Source of the DNA: Pseudoxanthomonas suwonensis
Lineage (GTDB): Bacteria; Pseudomonadota; Gammaproteobacteria; Xanthomonadales; Xanthomonadaceae
Direction: 5' to 3'
Assembly (NCBI RefSeq): GCF_010093235.1
Contig: NZ_PDWP01000020.1
Location: 1 to 64,000 of the forward strand
Length of the DNA stretch: 64,000 nt
Below are positions 51,079 through 58,780 of the stretch, piece by piece. The notes below the pieces were generated by a model that saw only the letters and a program-made list of their open reading frames with translations, searched no databases and had not been told where the DNA came from. How positions within the stretch are numbered: the first letter of the stretch is position 1; the number at the start of each line of letters is the position of its first letter. The position numbers and the translations under genes are program-made.

Positions 51079-51744
51079 TCACAGGCGGGCGAATTCGCGC
51101 CGCAGGTCCGATTCGCAGCGCTCGACGTCGTCGGCCTGCAGGGTCGCGTACGGCCGGAACTCCGGCAGGTCCGCGGCCAGCGCCTGCTGCGTCTGGTACA
51201 GCGCCGGGAGGCTGCCGCACAGCTGCACCAGGCCCGGCTCCAGGCTGGCGAGGATGTCGCGCTCCAGCTTGCGCTCGAGGCGGCCGGTCATGGCGTTGAA
51301 CAACAGGCTGAACAGTCCGCGGTCCACGGTATCCAGCGCGACCTGGGCCGCCTGCTCGCCGACATCCATGCCAGCCAGGGCCACCGCGATCACCTGCTGC
51401 CGATAGGCCAGCAGCTGCCGGCGTTGCGCGTCATCGATCGCGACCGGCTTGCCGTCGACCAGCAGGTCGCCGTCGGGGGTGATCTCGCCGCGCGGGCGGT
51501 CCGGATCGCCCTTGCGGGGCTTGCGCGAACCGAAGTTCAGGCTGTCGCCGAGCTCGAGGTTCTCGCGCTGGATCTCGGCGCGGGCCGCGGTCATTTCCCG
51601 CCGGACCTCGGCGCGTGCGGCCGCCAGTTCGGAGGCGATCTCGCCGGAAACGCCGTCGGCAGGGGCCGCCACGGCCGACAGCGGCAGCAGGGCGGCCAGC
51701 ACGAGGCCGCGGAAACGGTAGGGAACAGCAGTCCGGGTGTACAT
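51079..51744 (-). CDS. Exported DUF2884 (YggN)-like protein, paralogue of the following gene
   Basis: 221 residues with a signal peptide (YRFRGLVLAALLPLSAVAA). After a helical, Ala/Glu/Arg-rich segment (about 32-65) comes GEITPDGDLLVDGKPVAIDDAQRRQLLAYRQQVIAVAL in two blocks, and near the end LPEFRPYATLQADDVERC. It lacks a lipobox, so it should be soluble in the periplasm while its paralogue is membrane-anchored. The pair looks like a tandem duplication. Same operon as the ABC transporter and SGD-repeat gene, 13 bases from the latter. Confidence 0.75.
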   Translation of the reverse strand: MYTRTAVPYRFRGLVLAALLPLSAVAAPADGVSGEIASELAAARAEVRREMTAARAEIQRENLELGDSLNFGSRKPRKGDPDRPRGEITPDGDLLVDGKPVAIDDAQRRQLLAYRQQVIAVALAGMDVGEQAAQVALDTVDRGLFSLLFNAMTGRLERKLERDILASLEPGLVQLCGSLPALYQTQQALAADLPEFRPYATLQADDVERCESDLRREFARL

Positions 51745-51757
51745 GGAGGTCCTCCTG

Positions 51758-52579
51758 TCAGTCACGACGCGGCACGTCGACCCGGGGCACGTCGCGATGG
51801 CGGACGTCGCCGCTGCCGCCGCTGTCGACCTTGAGGGCGGCGGCGCCACGGACCTCGAGGTCGCCGGAGCCGACGCTGCCCACCCGCACCGTGCCGCCGG
51901 CGCGGGCCAGGCTGGCATCGCCGGAGCCGATCGAGCCGATCCCGACGTCGCCGCGCGCACCTTCCAGCTCAAAGTCGCCGGAACCGATGCTGCCGACCTC
52001 GACGTCGCCGCCGATGTCGCGCGCCTCGACGTCGCCCGAGCCGATCGACAGCACCTTCAGCGCGCCGGCGCCGGCGACTTCGATGTCGCCCGAGCCCACC
52101 TTGGCGGTCACCGCGCCGCGGATGCCACGCAGGCGCGCATCGCCCGAGCCGACATCGACGCTGGCGGCAGCGCCGCCGTCGAGGATGGCGTCGCCCGAGC
52201 CGACCACCAGCTGCACCAGCACGTCGTCCGGCACGGTGCCCGAGAGCTCCATCCAGCCATGGGAACGGCCCGTCAGGTTCAGGCGCGGGGCCGGTCCGCG
52301 GGCGGACACCACCAGGGTGTCGCCCTGGCGCTGCTGGACCAGCTCCAGTTCGTCGAGCAGGGCGGCGCTGGACGCGCAGGCCCGGCCATCGATGCGGTGC
52401 TGGCCGCTGGCGGAGGCCGCCAGCCGCACCAGGTGCTGGCCGGTCTCCACGCGCACCGTGCGCACGCCTTCCAGGTCCAGCTGTACGGCGCGCCCGGCCG
52501 AATGCTCGCAGCGCTTTTCGGCCAGCGCGGTGGCGGGGGCCAGGGACAGGCAGAGCAGGATGGGAAGCAGGTTCTTCAT
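51758..52579 (-). CDS. Exported beta-solenoid protein with eight G-S-G-D repeats (DUF4097/DUF2807-like)
   Basis: 273 residues with a signal peptide ending near ALA (about residue 20). Residues about 25-120 form a globular head with two cysteines (RCEH, RACASS). From about 123 to 265 the motif (V/I)-G-S-G-D recurs eight times, spaced 17-19 residues, the rhythm of a right-handed beta-helix with one SGD turn per coil, as in DUF4097/DUF2807 proteins. The last coil is followed by a charged tail RHRDVPRVDVPRRD. Function unknown; likely a periplasmic or surface scaffold. It lies between the ABC permease gene and the DUF2884-like pair. Confidence 0.82.
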   Translation of the reverse strand: MKNLLPILLCLSLAPATALAEKRCEHSAGRAVQLDLEGVRTVRVETGQHLVRLAASASGQHRIDGRACASSAALLDELELVQQRQGDTLVVSARGPAPRLNLTGRSHGWMELSGTVPDDVLVQLVVGSGDAILDGGAAASVDVGSGDARLRGIRGAVTAKVGSGDIEVAGAGALKVLSIGSGDVEARDIGGDVEVGSIGSGDFELEGARGDVGIGSIGSGDASLARAGGTVRVGSVGSGDLEVRGAAALKVDSGGSGDVRHRDVPRVDVPRRD

Positions 52580-52619
52580 GGGGATCTCCGTATTGGCGGT
52601 GGCTGGGCCTTGCCGCGGA

Positions 52620-53618
52620 TCAGGCTTCGTCGCGCCAGCGACGCAGGGGAATGGCGGCGGCGATGAAGGCCACGCCCACTGCCACGCCGATCCACAGGTC
52701 CCAGGTGCCGATCGCGTTCCAGTTGCTGCTGTGGTCCAGGATCCGGCCGACCAGCTGGGCGGGACCGTCGATGCCGTCGCCGGACATGTTCTCCAGCTCG
52801 CGCAGGTTGCGGGTGCCCGGCATCACGCTCATCAGTCCGCGGTAGACGGCCACGTACCAGAGCTTGCCCAGGGGCAGGGCGGGGCCGGCCAGCACGTTGT
52901 TGGCGATGAAGCCCACGAAGGTGGTCATGACGCAGCCCAGCACCGGCACCAGTGCGGCCCACAGGAAGGGCTTGCTGCGCACCAGGGCCGAGCAGAACAT
53001 CAGCCAGCCCACCGCCGGGAGCATCCACAGCGTGTCCAGCGGCACGGTCGCCAGCATGCGCCCGGCCACGGTGAACGGATGCGAGTGGGTGAACAGGGCC
53101 GAGGCGTGCGGCAGGCCGCCGGCGACCATGGCCACCGCGGCGATCAGCCACAGGACCACGCCGACCAGCAGGCCGATCACGGCCGAGAGCAGGGGCGCCA
53201 GCAGCAGTGCCCAGGCGGCCTTGGACAGCACGGTCTGGGTGTCCGACACCGGCATGGACTTCCAGAACAGCGCGCTGCGGTCGCGGCGGTCGGCGTACAG
53301 GCTGCCCAGCGCGTAGAAGAACACCACGAAGCCCAGCCCCACCGCGGTCATGCTGGTGCCGGCGATCAGCAGGCCATCGCCGGCGGCGCCCACGGCGTCG
53401 AGGTAGCCCGCCAGGTCGGTGATGGCGCCCGGCGGTTCGCGGCGCGCCTGTACCGCGACCGTCGCCGCGAGCAGGGACGACAGGAAGACGGTGATGCCGC
53501 CGGTGATCAGCGGGGCCCACAGGAAACCGCCGCGGTTCTCCCAGTATTCGCGGCGCAGCAGCCAGCCGAAGGTCCGGGTCCAGCGGTTGCCGGCGATGTT
53601 TGCGGCAATGGCATTCAT
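52620..53618 (-). CDS. ABC-2 type transporter permease
   Basis: 332 residues. A cytoplasmic start (WTRTFGWLLRREYWENRGGF), then about six hydrophobic helices (for example 38-58, 90-112, 140-170, 205-245, 305-325). LWKSMPVSDTQTVLSKAA style cytoplasmic loop (here FWKSMPVSDTQTVLSKAAWA) is typical of ABC-2 permeases of the YtrC/YtrD kind. Overlaps the ATPase gene by ATGA, so the two form one transporter. Whether it imports, exports or acts as a signalling complex is unknown. Confidence 0.85.
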   Translation of the reverse strand: MNAIAANIAGNRWTRTFGWLLRREYWENRGGFLWAPLITGGITVFLSSLLAATVAVQARREPPGAITDLAGYLDAVGAAGDGLLIAGTSMTAVGLGFVVFFYALGSLYADRRDRSALFWKSMPVSDTQTVLSKAAWALLLAPLLSAVIGLLVGVVLWLIAAVAMVAGGLPHASALFTHSHPFTVAGRMLATVPLDTLWMLPAVGWLMFCSALVRSKPFLWAALVPVLGCVMTTFVGFIANNVLAGPALPLGKLWYVAVYRGLMSVMPGTRNLRELENMSGDGIDGPAQLVGRILDHSSNWNAIGTWDLWIGVAVGVAFIAAAIPLRRWRDEA

Positions 53619-54502
53619 GCGTAGGTTCCTTTCATCAGGGCGACGAACAGGTCGGCCAGGCCGGGCGTGCGGACCTCGCCGAGGGCGGCGGCGCGCTCCG
53701 GCGCCAGCCCGTCGTACAGGAAGACGGTCTTGCCGAAGGGCAGGGCGCGTTCCTCCACCGGACCCAGGGCGCGTGCCTCGGCGGCGCGGTCGGCACCGAC
53801 CAGCACTTCGGTGTAGCGTTCGGCCAGGTGCTCCATCTCCGCCGACAGCACGATCCGGCCGTCGCGGATGAACAGCACGTCGGTGAGGATGTGCTCGATC
53901 TCCTCCACCTGGTGGGTGGTGACCAGGATGGTCTTCTGCTCGTCGAAGTAGTCCTCCAGCAGGCGCTGGTAGAACTGCTTGCGGTAGAGGATGTCCAGGC
54001 CCAGGGTCGGCTCGTCCAGCACCAGCAGGCGGGCGTCGATCGCCATCACCAGGGCCAGGTGCAGCTGCACGATCATGCCCTTGGACATCTCGCGCACCCG
54101 CAGCTTCGGGTTGAGCTGGGTGTTGGCCAGGAAGCGCTCGCACTTGTCGCGGTCGAAGCGCGGATGCACGCCGGCGACGAAGTCGACCGCTTCCTTGACC
54201 CGCATCCAGCGCGGCAGTACCGCCACGTCGGCGATGAAGCAGACCTGCTTCATCAGTTCGTCGCGCTGGGTGCGCGGATCCAGGCCCAGGACCGTCAGCT
54301 GGCCGTCGAACGGGGTCAGGCCAAGGATGGCCTTGAGGGCCGTGGTCTTGCCGGCGCCGTTGGGGCCGATCAGGCCGACGATGCGTCCCGCGCCGATGTC
54401 GAAGTCGGCGCCGGCGACGGCGAGCTTGTTCTTGTAGGCCTTGCGCAGGCCGCGGGCGGACACCACCGGCGCGGCGGAGGTTTCGGGAGCGAGCGCATTC
54501 AT
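53615..54502 (-). CDS. ABC transporter ATP-binding protein (YtrB type)
   Basis: 295 residues. Walker A IGPNGAGKTTALKAI, Q-loop region CFIADVAVLPRWMRV, signature MSKGMIVQLHLALV in place of LSGGQ (usual in ABC-2 drug or YtrB-like ATPases), Walker B RLLVLDEPTLGLD and the switch His in LVTTHQVEEI. The last 70 residues form a small accessory domain. It overlaps the permease and is preceded by gntR by one base. YtrA-type GntR regulators next to such ATPases are described in Bacillus and Xanthomonas. Confidence 0.9.
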   Translation of the reverse strand: MNALAPETSAAPVVSARGLRKAYKNKLAVAGADFDIGAGRIVGLIGPNGAGKTTALKAILGLTPFDGQLTVLGLDPRTQRDELMKQVCFIADVAVLPRWMRVKEAVDFVAGVHPRFDRDKCERFLANTQLNPKLRVREMSKGMIVQLHLALVMAIDARLLVLDEPTLGLDILYRKQFYQRLLEDYFDEQKTILVTTHQVEEIEHILTDVLFIRDGRIVLSAEMEHLAERYTEVLVGADRAAEARALGPVEERALPFGKTVFLYDGLAPERAAALGEVRTPGLADLFVALMKGTYA

Positions 54503-54503
54503 G

Positions 54504-54866
54504 TCAGTTCTTCCCCACGGACTGGAGCAGTTCCTGTGCCGACAGGCCGAGGCGCTGGATGCGCTCGACGACCGCGGGCCATTCCTCGGTGAGGAAGCGT
54601 TCGCGCTCGCTGCTGCGCAGCTTCCGCGAGGCCTCCTCGGTGACGAACATGCCCAGGCCGCGACGCTTTTCCACCAGTCCCTCGTCGGCCAGCTCCTGGT
54701 AGGCGCGGGAGACGGTGATGGGGTTGAGCTGGTACTCGGCCGCCACCTGGCGCACCGAGGGGAGGGCGTCGCCCGGTTTGAGGATTCCGTCGAGCATCAT
54801 GGCGATCACGCGCTCCTTCAATTGACGATAGATCGGAGCGCCGTCGCTCCACTGGATGTCGCTCAT
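54504..54866 (-). CDS. GntR family regulator, YtrA subfamily
   Basis: 120 residues: winged helix (PIYRQLKERVIAMMLDGILKPGDALPSVRQVA, NPITVSRAYQELADEGLVEKRRGLGMFV) followed by only a short two-helix dimerisation tail, as in the YtrA subfamily. It should repress its own operon and respond to an envelope or antibiotic signal, as YtrA does for cell-wall antibiotics in Bacillus. It sits one base before the ABC ATPase and five bases after the small membrane protein gene. Confidence 0.88.
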   Translation of the reverse strand: MSDIQWSDGAPIYRQLKERVIAMMLDGILKPGDALPSVRQVAAEYQLNPITVSRAYQELADEGLVEKRRGLGMFVTEEASRKLRSSERERFLTEEWPAVVERIQRLGLSAQELLQSVGKN

Positions 54867-54870
54867 TCGT

Positions 54871-55122
54871 TCAGCTCCGGGAGCGCAGCGCGTGCGCGAA
54901 GGAGAAATAAGGCATGGACAGCGACGCGCGCAGCCGGTAGGCCGGCCGTTCGGCCGCCGCCTCCAGCCCGGCTTCGGCGCGCTCCACTGCGGCCTCGCCG
55001 AGTCCATAATCGCCCTGGCGTCCTTCGTGGGCGGGCAGCAACCAGGCCATGGTGCAGAGGGCCACGGCAACGCCCGACGCGATGAGCCAGAAACGGCGGC
55101 CTGCGTGGGTAATGCGGTTCAT
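54871..55122 (-). CDS. Small single-helix membrane protein, 83 residues, first gene of the operon
   Basis: One hydrophobic helix (FWLIASGVAVALCTMAWLL, about 11-29) after a basic N-terminus, then a charged Ala/Glu/Arg-rich region with ASLSMPYFSFAHALRSRS at the end. Not recognised. It is predicted to sit in the inner membrane with the C-terminal part outside. It starts 24 bases after the palindromic operator and runs into gntR with a five-base gap, so it is the leading gene of the transporter operon and may be a small partner of it. Confidence 0.65.
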   Translation of the reverse strand: MNRITHAGRRFWLIASGVAVALCTMAWLLPAHEGRQGDYGLGEAAVERAEAGLEAAAERPAYRLRASLSMPYFSFAHALRSRS

Positions 55123-55145
55123 GGGGCGTCCTGCTCTGGGTGACT

Positions 55146-55169
55146 GGTGTTGTATTAAACTATAACACC
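55146..55169. promoter_or_regulatory. GntR/YtrA-type operator overlapping the promoter
   Basis: Inverted repeat with arms GGTGTT and AACACC separated by 12 AT-rich bases, inner pairs partly symmetrical (TA...TA). It lies 24 bases before the first minus-strand gene and 69 before the glutathione peroxidase gene. The TATAAC and TATTAAAC words supply likely -10 elements, so repressor binding would cover the promoter. Confidence 0.68.
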
Positions 55170-55238
55170 TATACACGGCATGTCAAACAGCTTTGCCCCC
55201 AACTGATGGCCTATCCGGCCGATCCCCGGGAGGAGTCG

Positions 55239-55820
55239 ATGAAAACGCCCAAGTTCCTGATTGCGCTGGCCTTGCTTGGCCTTGCCGCGGCTGCTCCAGC
55301 GGCCGGCCCCGACCTGCTCGATGTCGAATACCGCCCGCTGGCCTCGCGCAGCACCGTGAACCTGGCCCAGCGCCACGCCGGGCAGGTGCTGCTGGTGGTC
55401 AACACCGCCAGCAAGTGCGGCTTCACCCCCCAGTACGAGGGCCTGGAGGCGCTGCAGCAGCGCTACGCCGGGCGCGGGTTCTCGGTGATTGGTTTCCCGT
55501 CCAACGATTTCCGTGGCCAGGAGCCGGGCGACGAGGCCCAGATCGCCGAGTTCTGCACGCTTACGTACGGGGTGAAGTTCCCGATGTACGAGAAGGTGCA
55601 GGTCACCGGCGACGATGCCACGCCGCTGTACCGCCGGCTGGCGAAGGCAACCGGCGTGCAGCCGGGCTGGAACTTCCACAAGTACCTGGTCTCGCGGGAC
55701 GGGCGGGTGGTCGCGAACTGGCCCAGCAAGGTCGAGCCGGATGATCCGGCGCTGGTGGCGGCGATCGAACGCGAGCTCGCCCGTCCGGCGCCGCGCGGCA
55801 CGGCCGCCGCGGCGCGCTGA
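55239..55820 (+). CDS. Exported glutathione peroxidase-like protein
   Basis: 193 residues with a signal peptide (KTPKFLIALALLGLAAAAPAAG), so a periplasmic GPx-type thiol peroxidase. The catalytic cysteine is in VNTASKCGFTPQYEGLE, the conserved Gln region reads FPSNDFRGQEPGD, and the Trp region is WNFHKYLVSRDG. It has Cys in place of selenocysteine; most bacterial enzymes of this family use thioredoxin. Ribosome site GGGAGGAG precedes the ATG at 55239. Confidence 0.88.
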   Translation: MKTPKFLIALALLGLAAAAPAAGPDLLDVEYRPLASRSTVNLAQRHAGQVLLVVNTASKCGFTPQYEGLEALQQRYAGRGFSVIGFPSNDFRGQEPGDEAQIAEFCTLTYGVKFPMYEKVQVTGDDATPLYRRLAKATGVQPGWNFHKYLVSRDGRVVANWPSKVEPDDPALVAAIERELARPAPRGTAAAAR

Positions 55821-55901
55821 CCGCCCGCCGCGGCGCGTGCGACAATGCGCGCCGACCGGCCGCGTGCCGGCAATCGATCCACCTCATTGGAACCGTAACG
55901 A

Positions 55902-56834
55902 ATGAACAACCGCATGCGCGGCGCCCTGGCGTCGCTGGTGATGGGAGCGAGCATGGTGGCCGGCGCGGCGATGGCCCAGGACAAGGCCACGCTGGCCACC
56001 GAGAAGGACCGGATCAGCTACGCCATCGGCCTGGACGTGGCCAGCTCGTTCGAGCCGCTGGCCCAGGACGTCGACGTGGACGCGATGCAGCGCGCCGTCG
56101 CCAATGCCTTCGCCGGCGGGCAGCCGCTGCAGTCCGAAGATGACGCGCGCGCCACCGACGCCGCGCTGCGCGCGGCGATGGCTGCCCGCTCCGGCCAGCG
56201 TGTGCCGGGCATGGCCCCGGGCGCCGAGCCGCCGAAGCCCGCGCCAGACCAGGTCGGCCTGCTGGTCGGCGACCGCATGGTCGGCCCGTCGCTGCTGCCG
56301 CTGAAGGACGAGATCGACCTGGAGGTGCTGATGCAGGCCGTGCGCACCGCCTTCGCCAAGGGCAAGCCGCTGATGACCCGCGAGGAGGCCGGCGCCGCCC
56401 TGCAGGGATACCTGGCGAAGAAGCAGCAGGCCGCCGCCGAGAAGAACCGCTCCGAGGGCGCGGCGTTCCTGGCCGAGAACCGCAAGCAGAAGGGCGTGAT
56501 CACCACCCCGTCGGGCCTGCAGTACATGGTCCTGCGCCAGGGCAATGGCCCGCGTCCCACCCCCAGCGACACCGTCCGCGTGAACTACGAGGGCAAGCTG
56601 CTGGACGGCACCGTGTTCGACAGCTCGTACTCGCGCGGCCAGCCCGCCGAGTTCCCGCTGCGCAACGTGATCGCCGGCTGGACCGAGGGCGTGGCCCTGA
56701 TGCCGGTGGGCGCCAAGTACCGCTTCTGGATCCCGTCCGACCTGGCCTATGGCGCCAACGGCGCTCCGGGTGGCGTGATCGGCCCGGACGCGACGCTGAC
56801 CTTCGACGTCGAGCTGCTGGGCATCGCCCCCTGA
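55902..56834 (+). CDS. FKBP-type peptidyl-prolyl isomerase, exported, with doubled N-terminal domain
   Basis: 310 residues. Signal peptide ending AMAQ (about 25). Two FKBP_N-like helical units follow: one around ISYAIGLDVASSFEPLAQDVDVDAMQRAV and a second around VGLLVGDRMVGPSLLPLKDEIDLEVLMQAV. Next are a helical spacer and the FKBP catalytic domain (about 200-310) with VRVNYEGKLLDGTVFDSSY and the closing FDVELLGI. FkpA/Mip-like folding helpers are periplasmic; the duplicated dimerisation unit makes this protein about 50 residues longer than most. Confidence 0.88.
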   Translation: MNNRMRGALASLVMGASMVAGAAMAQDKATLATEKDRISYAIGLDVASSFEPLAQDVDVDAMQRAVANAFAGGQPLQSEDDARATDAALRAAMAARSGQRVPGMAPGAEPPKPAPDQVGLLVGDRMVGPSLLPLKDEIDLEVLMQAVRTAFAKGKPLMTREEAGAALQGYLAKKQQAAAEKNRSEGAAFLAENRKQKGVITTPSGLQYMVLRQGNGPRPTPSDTVRVNYEGKLLDGTVFDSSYSRGQPAEFPLRNVIAGWTEGVALMPVGAKYRFWIPSDLAYGANGAPGGVIGPDATLTFDVELLGIAP

Positions 56835-56855
56835 TCTTCCGGGGAAGCGCCGTGC

Positions 56856-56878
56856 GCCGCCCGGCTGGTCCGGGCGGC
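56856..56878 (+). other. GC hairpin after the FKBP gene
   Basis: 9-bp perfect stem (GCCGCCCGG with CCGGGCGGC), loop of five, 22 bases past the stop; no T-run follows. Possible factor-dependent terminator or mRNA end stabiliser. Confidence 0.45.
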
Positions 56879-56926
56879 GGTCGGGCAACATGGCCGGCCG
56901 TGCGCGCGGCGAGGACTTGAAGCGAC

Positions 56927-57151
56927 ATGCAATACGGGCAGGACGAACTCGAGCAGCGCCTGGTGGAACTGGAGACGCGACTGGCGTTCCAGGAACAGGC
57001 GCTGACGGAGCTGAGCCAGGCGCTGGCCGAGGCGCGGCTGGAGCGTGCGCGCACCGACGCGCTGTTGCAGGCGGTGCTGGCCGACCTGCGCGGATTGCGC
57101 GGTACGCTCTATGCCGACCCCGGAAGCGAACCGCCGCCGCCGCACTACTGA
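56927..57151 (+). CDS. slyX: SlyX family coiled-coil protein
   Basis: 74 residues, heptad-rich helix (LEQRLVELETRLAFQEQALTEL) with the SlyX C-terminal block ending in PPPPHY. SlyX is often near fkpA in proteobacteria, as here; its function is unknown. Short and almost entirely coiled coil. Confidence 0.85.
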   Translation: MQYGQDELEQRLVELETRLAFQEQALTELSQALAEARLERARTDALLQAVLADLRGLRGTLYADPGSEPPPPHY

Positions 57152-57208
57152 TTTCCGTGGCGGCCGCGCCGCCGCAACCGATCCAGGGCCCGTGGCCCGT
57201 TCCCGCCC

Positions 57209-57853
57209 ATGACCGATACCCTTCGCGACCAGCTCCTCAACCTCGGCTTCAAGGCGCCCGCGCCCGAACGCCGCCCGCAGCCGCGCCAGGACGGCGGCGG
57301 CAAGCCGCGTCCGCAGTCGCCTTCCGGTGCCCGCAAGGGTGGCCCGCAGGGGCAGGGCGGTCGTGGCCGGGATGCGGGGCAGGCCGCCGGCCAGCGCCGT
57401 GAAGGCGCGCCCAGGCGCAAGCCGGCCGGCGAGATGGACCTGGGCAAGGCCTGGGCCCTGCGTGCCCAGCAGGAGAAGCAGGAGCGCCTCGAGGCCGAGC
57501 AGCGCCGCCAGGAAGAGGCGCGCCAGCGCCGCGAGGCGCGGGCGAAGCTCGAGGAGCTGCTGAAGGACAAGGCCCTCAACGACGAGGCGGCGGACATTGC
57601 CCGCCACTTCGAGTACGGCGGCAAGATCAAGCGCGTCTACGTCAACGCCGGACAGCTGCGCGCGCTCAATGCCGGCGAACTTGGCGTGGTCCAGCTCAAC
57701 GGACGCTACATCCTGGTCGAGGCCGCGGTGCTGGACCAGGCCGAGGCGATCTTCCCGCAGGCGGTGGCGCTGAGGGTCGATCCCAACGCCACGGCGGAAG
57801 AGGATCCCTACGCCGATCCGCGCTACCAGGTGCCCGACGACCTGGTCTGGTAA
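57209..57853 (+). CDS. yaiL: DUF2058 (YaiL-like) nucleoprotein
   Basis: 214 residues. N-terminal LRDQLLNLGFK motif, then a long Gly/Arg/Pro/Gln-rich disordered basic region (about 18-70), a charged helix (about 75-120), and a C-terminal domain with RHFEYGGKIKRVYVNAGQLRALNAGELGVV split into the blocks RHFEYGGKIKRVYV and RALNAGELGVVQLNGRYILV. This matches DUF2058 family proteins annotated as nucleoprotein or polynucleotide-associated enzymes; function unproven. Confidence 0.8.
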   Translation: MTDTLRDQLLNLGFKAPAPERRPQPRQDGGGKPRPQSPSGARKGGPQGQGGRGRDAGQAAGQRREGAPRRKPAGEMDLGKAWALRAQQEKQERLEAEQRRQEEARQRREARAKLEELLKDKALNDEAADIARHFEYGGKIKRVYVNAGQLRALNAGELGVVQLNGRYILVEAAVLDQAEAIFPQAVALRVDPNATAEEDPYADPRYQVPDDLVW

Positions 57854-57927
57854 GCCGCGCCGCCGGCCACGTCCTGCCATCTGGCGGCTTGCCGGGTGCC
57901 ATGCCGCCCGGCTAGCCTGCGAGGCCT

Positions 57928-58656
57928 ATGGACAGCACGCCTCTGCGGATCCTCATTCACGGCGCTTCCGGGCGCATGGGCCGGACCCTGCTGCGACTGG
58001 CAGCCGAAGCGCCGGAGCGCTGGCAGGTGGTCGCGGCGGTGACCGGCCGCGCGCCGCTGCAGCGGGTGGTCGACGGCATCCCGCAGTTCGCCGCTGCCGA
58101 GCTGTCCGGCGTGCCGGATTTCGACGTGGCCATCGACTTCAGCCTGCCCGACGGCTTCGGCCCGGTGCTGGCGCAGTGCGTGCGCCGCGGGCGGCCGCTG
58201 GTGTCCGGCACCACCGGCATTTCAGGTGAGCAGCGCCAGGCGCTGCAGGATGCCGCCGGCTCGATCCCGGTGCTGTGGGCGTCCAATTTCAGCGTCGGCG
58301 TGGCGGTACTCGACGCGCTGGTCGAGCAGGCCGCGCGCGCGCTGGCCGGCTGGGACTGCGACATCGTCGAGCAGCACCACGTGCACAAGAAGGACGCGCC
58401 CTCGGGGACCGCGCTGACCCTGGGCGAGTCGGCCGCCCGCGGCGGCGCCGAACCGCGTTACGCCAGCCTGCGCGCCGGCGATATCGTCGGCGAACATACG
58501 GTGCAGTTTGCCGGGCAGGGCGAGCGCGTGGAGCTGGTCCACCGCGCCACCAGCCGCGACATCTTCGCCCGCGGTGCGCTGCAGGCCGCGACGGCGCTGG
58601 CGGGCCGTCCGGCGGGCCTCTACACCATGCGCGGCCTGCTTTTCGGGAGCGACTGA
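57928..58656 (+). CDS. dapB: 4-hydroxy-tetrahydrodipicolinate reductase
   Basis: 242 residues, NAD(P)H enzyme of lysine and diaminopimelate synthesis. LIHGASGRMGRTLLRLA is the nucleotide loop, FDVAIDFSLPDG follows, and VEQHHVHKKDAPSGTALTLGE carries the catalytic His and Lys. Slightly shorter than the E. coli enzyme (273), chiefly in loop regions. 74 bases after the DUF2058 gene. Confidence 0.93.
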   Translation: MDSTPLRILIHGASGRMGRTLLRLAAEAPERWQVVAAVTGRAPLQRVVDGIPQFAAAELSGVPDFDVAIDFSLPDGFGPVLAQCVRRGRPLVSGTTGISGEQRQALQDAAGSIPVLWASNFSVGVAVLDALVEQAARALAGWDCDIVEQHHVHKKDAPSGTALTLGESAARGGAEPRYASLRAGDIVGEHTVQFAGQGERVELVHRATSRDIFARGALQAATALAGRPAGLYTMRGLLFGSD

Positions 58657-58694
58657 AACCAGCACCGGGCCGTTCCCCGCGCTGAACGGCGGCG

Positions 58695-58723
58695 TTCCCT
58701 TTTGGGGGCGTCGCCGGTACAAT
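58695..58723 (+). promoter_or_regulatory. Candidate carAB promoter
   Basis: TTCCCT at 58695-58700 and TACAAT at 58718-58723 are 17 bases apart, a weak -35 and good -10 for a sigma-70 promoter. They lie about 115 bases before carA, leaving a leader long enough for attenuation. Confidence 0.5.
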
Positions 58724-58748
58724 TCCCGCTCGCCTGTTACCCCATGCC

Positions 58749-58780
58749 CGGACCGGAGAGATGCCAGTCCGCGGTTTTTT
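58749..58780 (+). terminator. Terminator-like hairpin in the carA leader (possible attenuator)
   Basis: CGGAC (58749-58753) and GTCCG (58767-58771), with two further GG/CC pairs inside, make a short stem followed by CGGTTTTTT. It lies within the carA 5' leader, 56 bases before the start codon. Such a placement suggests transcription attenuation of the pyrimidine/arginine operon. Confidence 0.5.

Noticed and set aside
54060-54110. Degenerate ABC signature (MSKGM) as evidence of an inactive ATPase
   Set aside because: This variant is usual in YtrB/ABC-2 type ATPases, and Walker A, Walker B and the switch histidine are intact.
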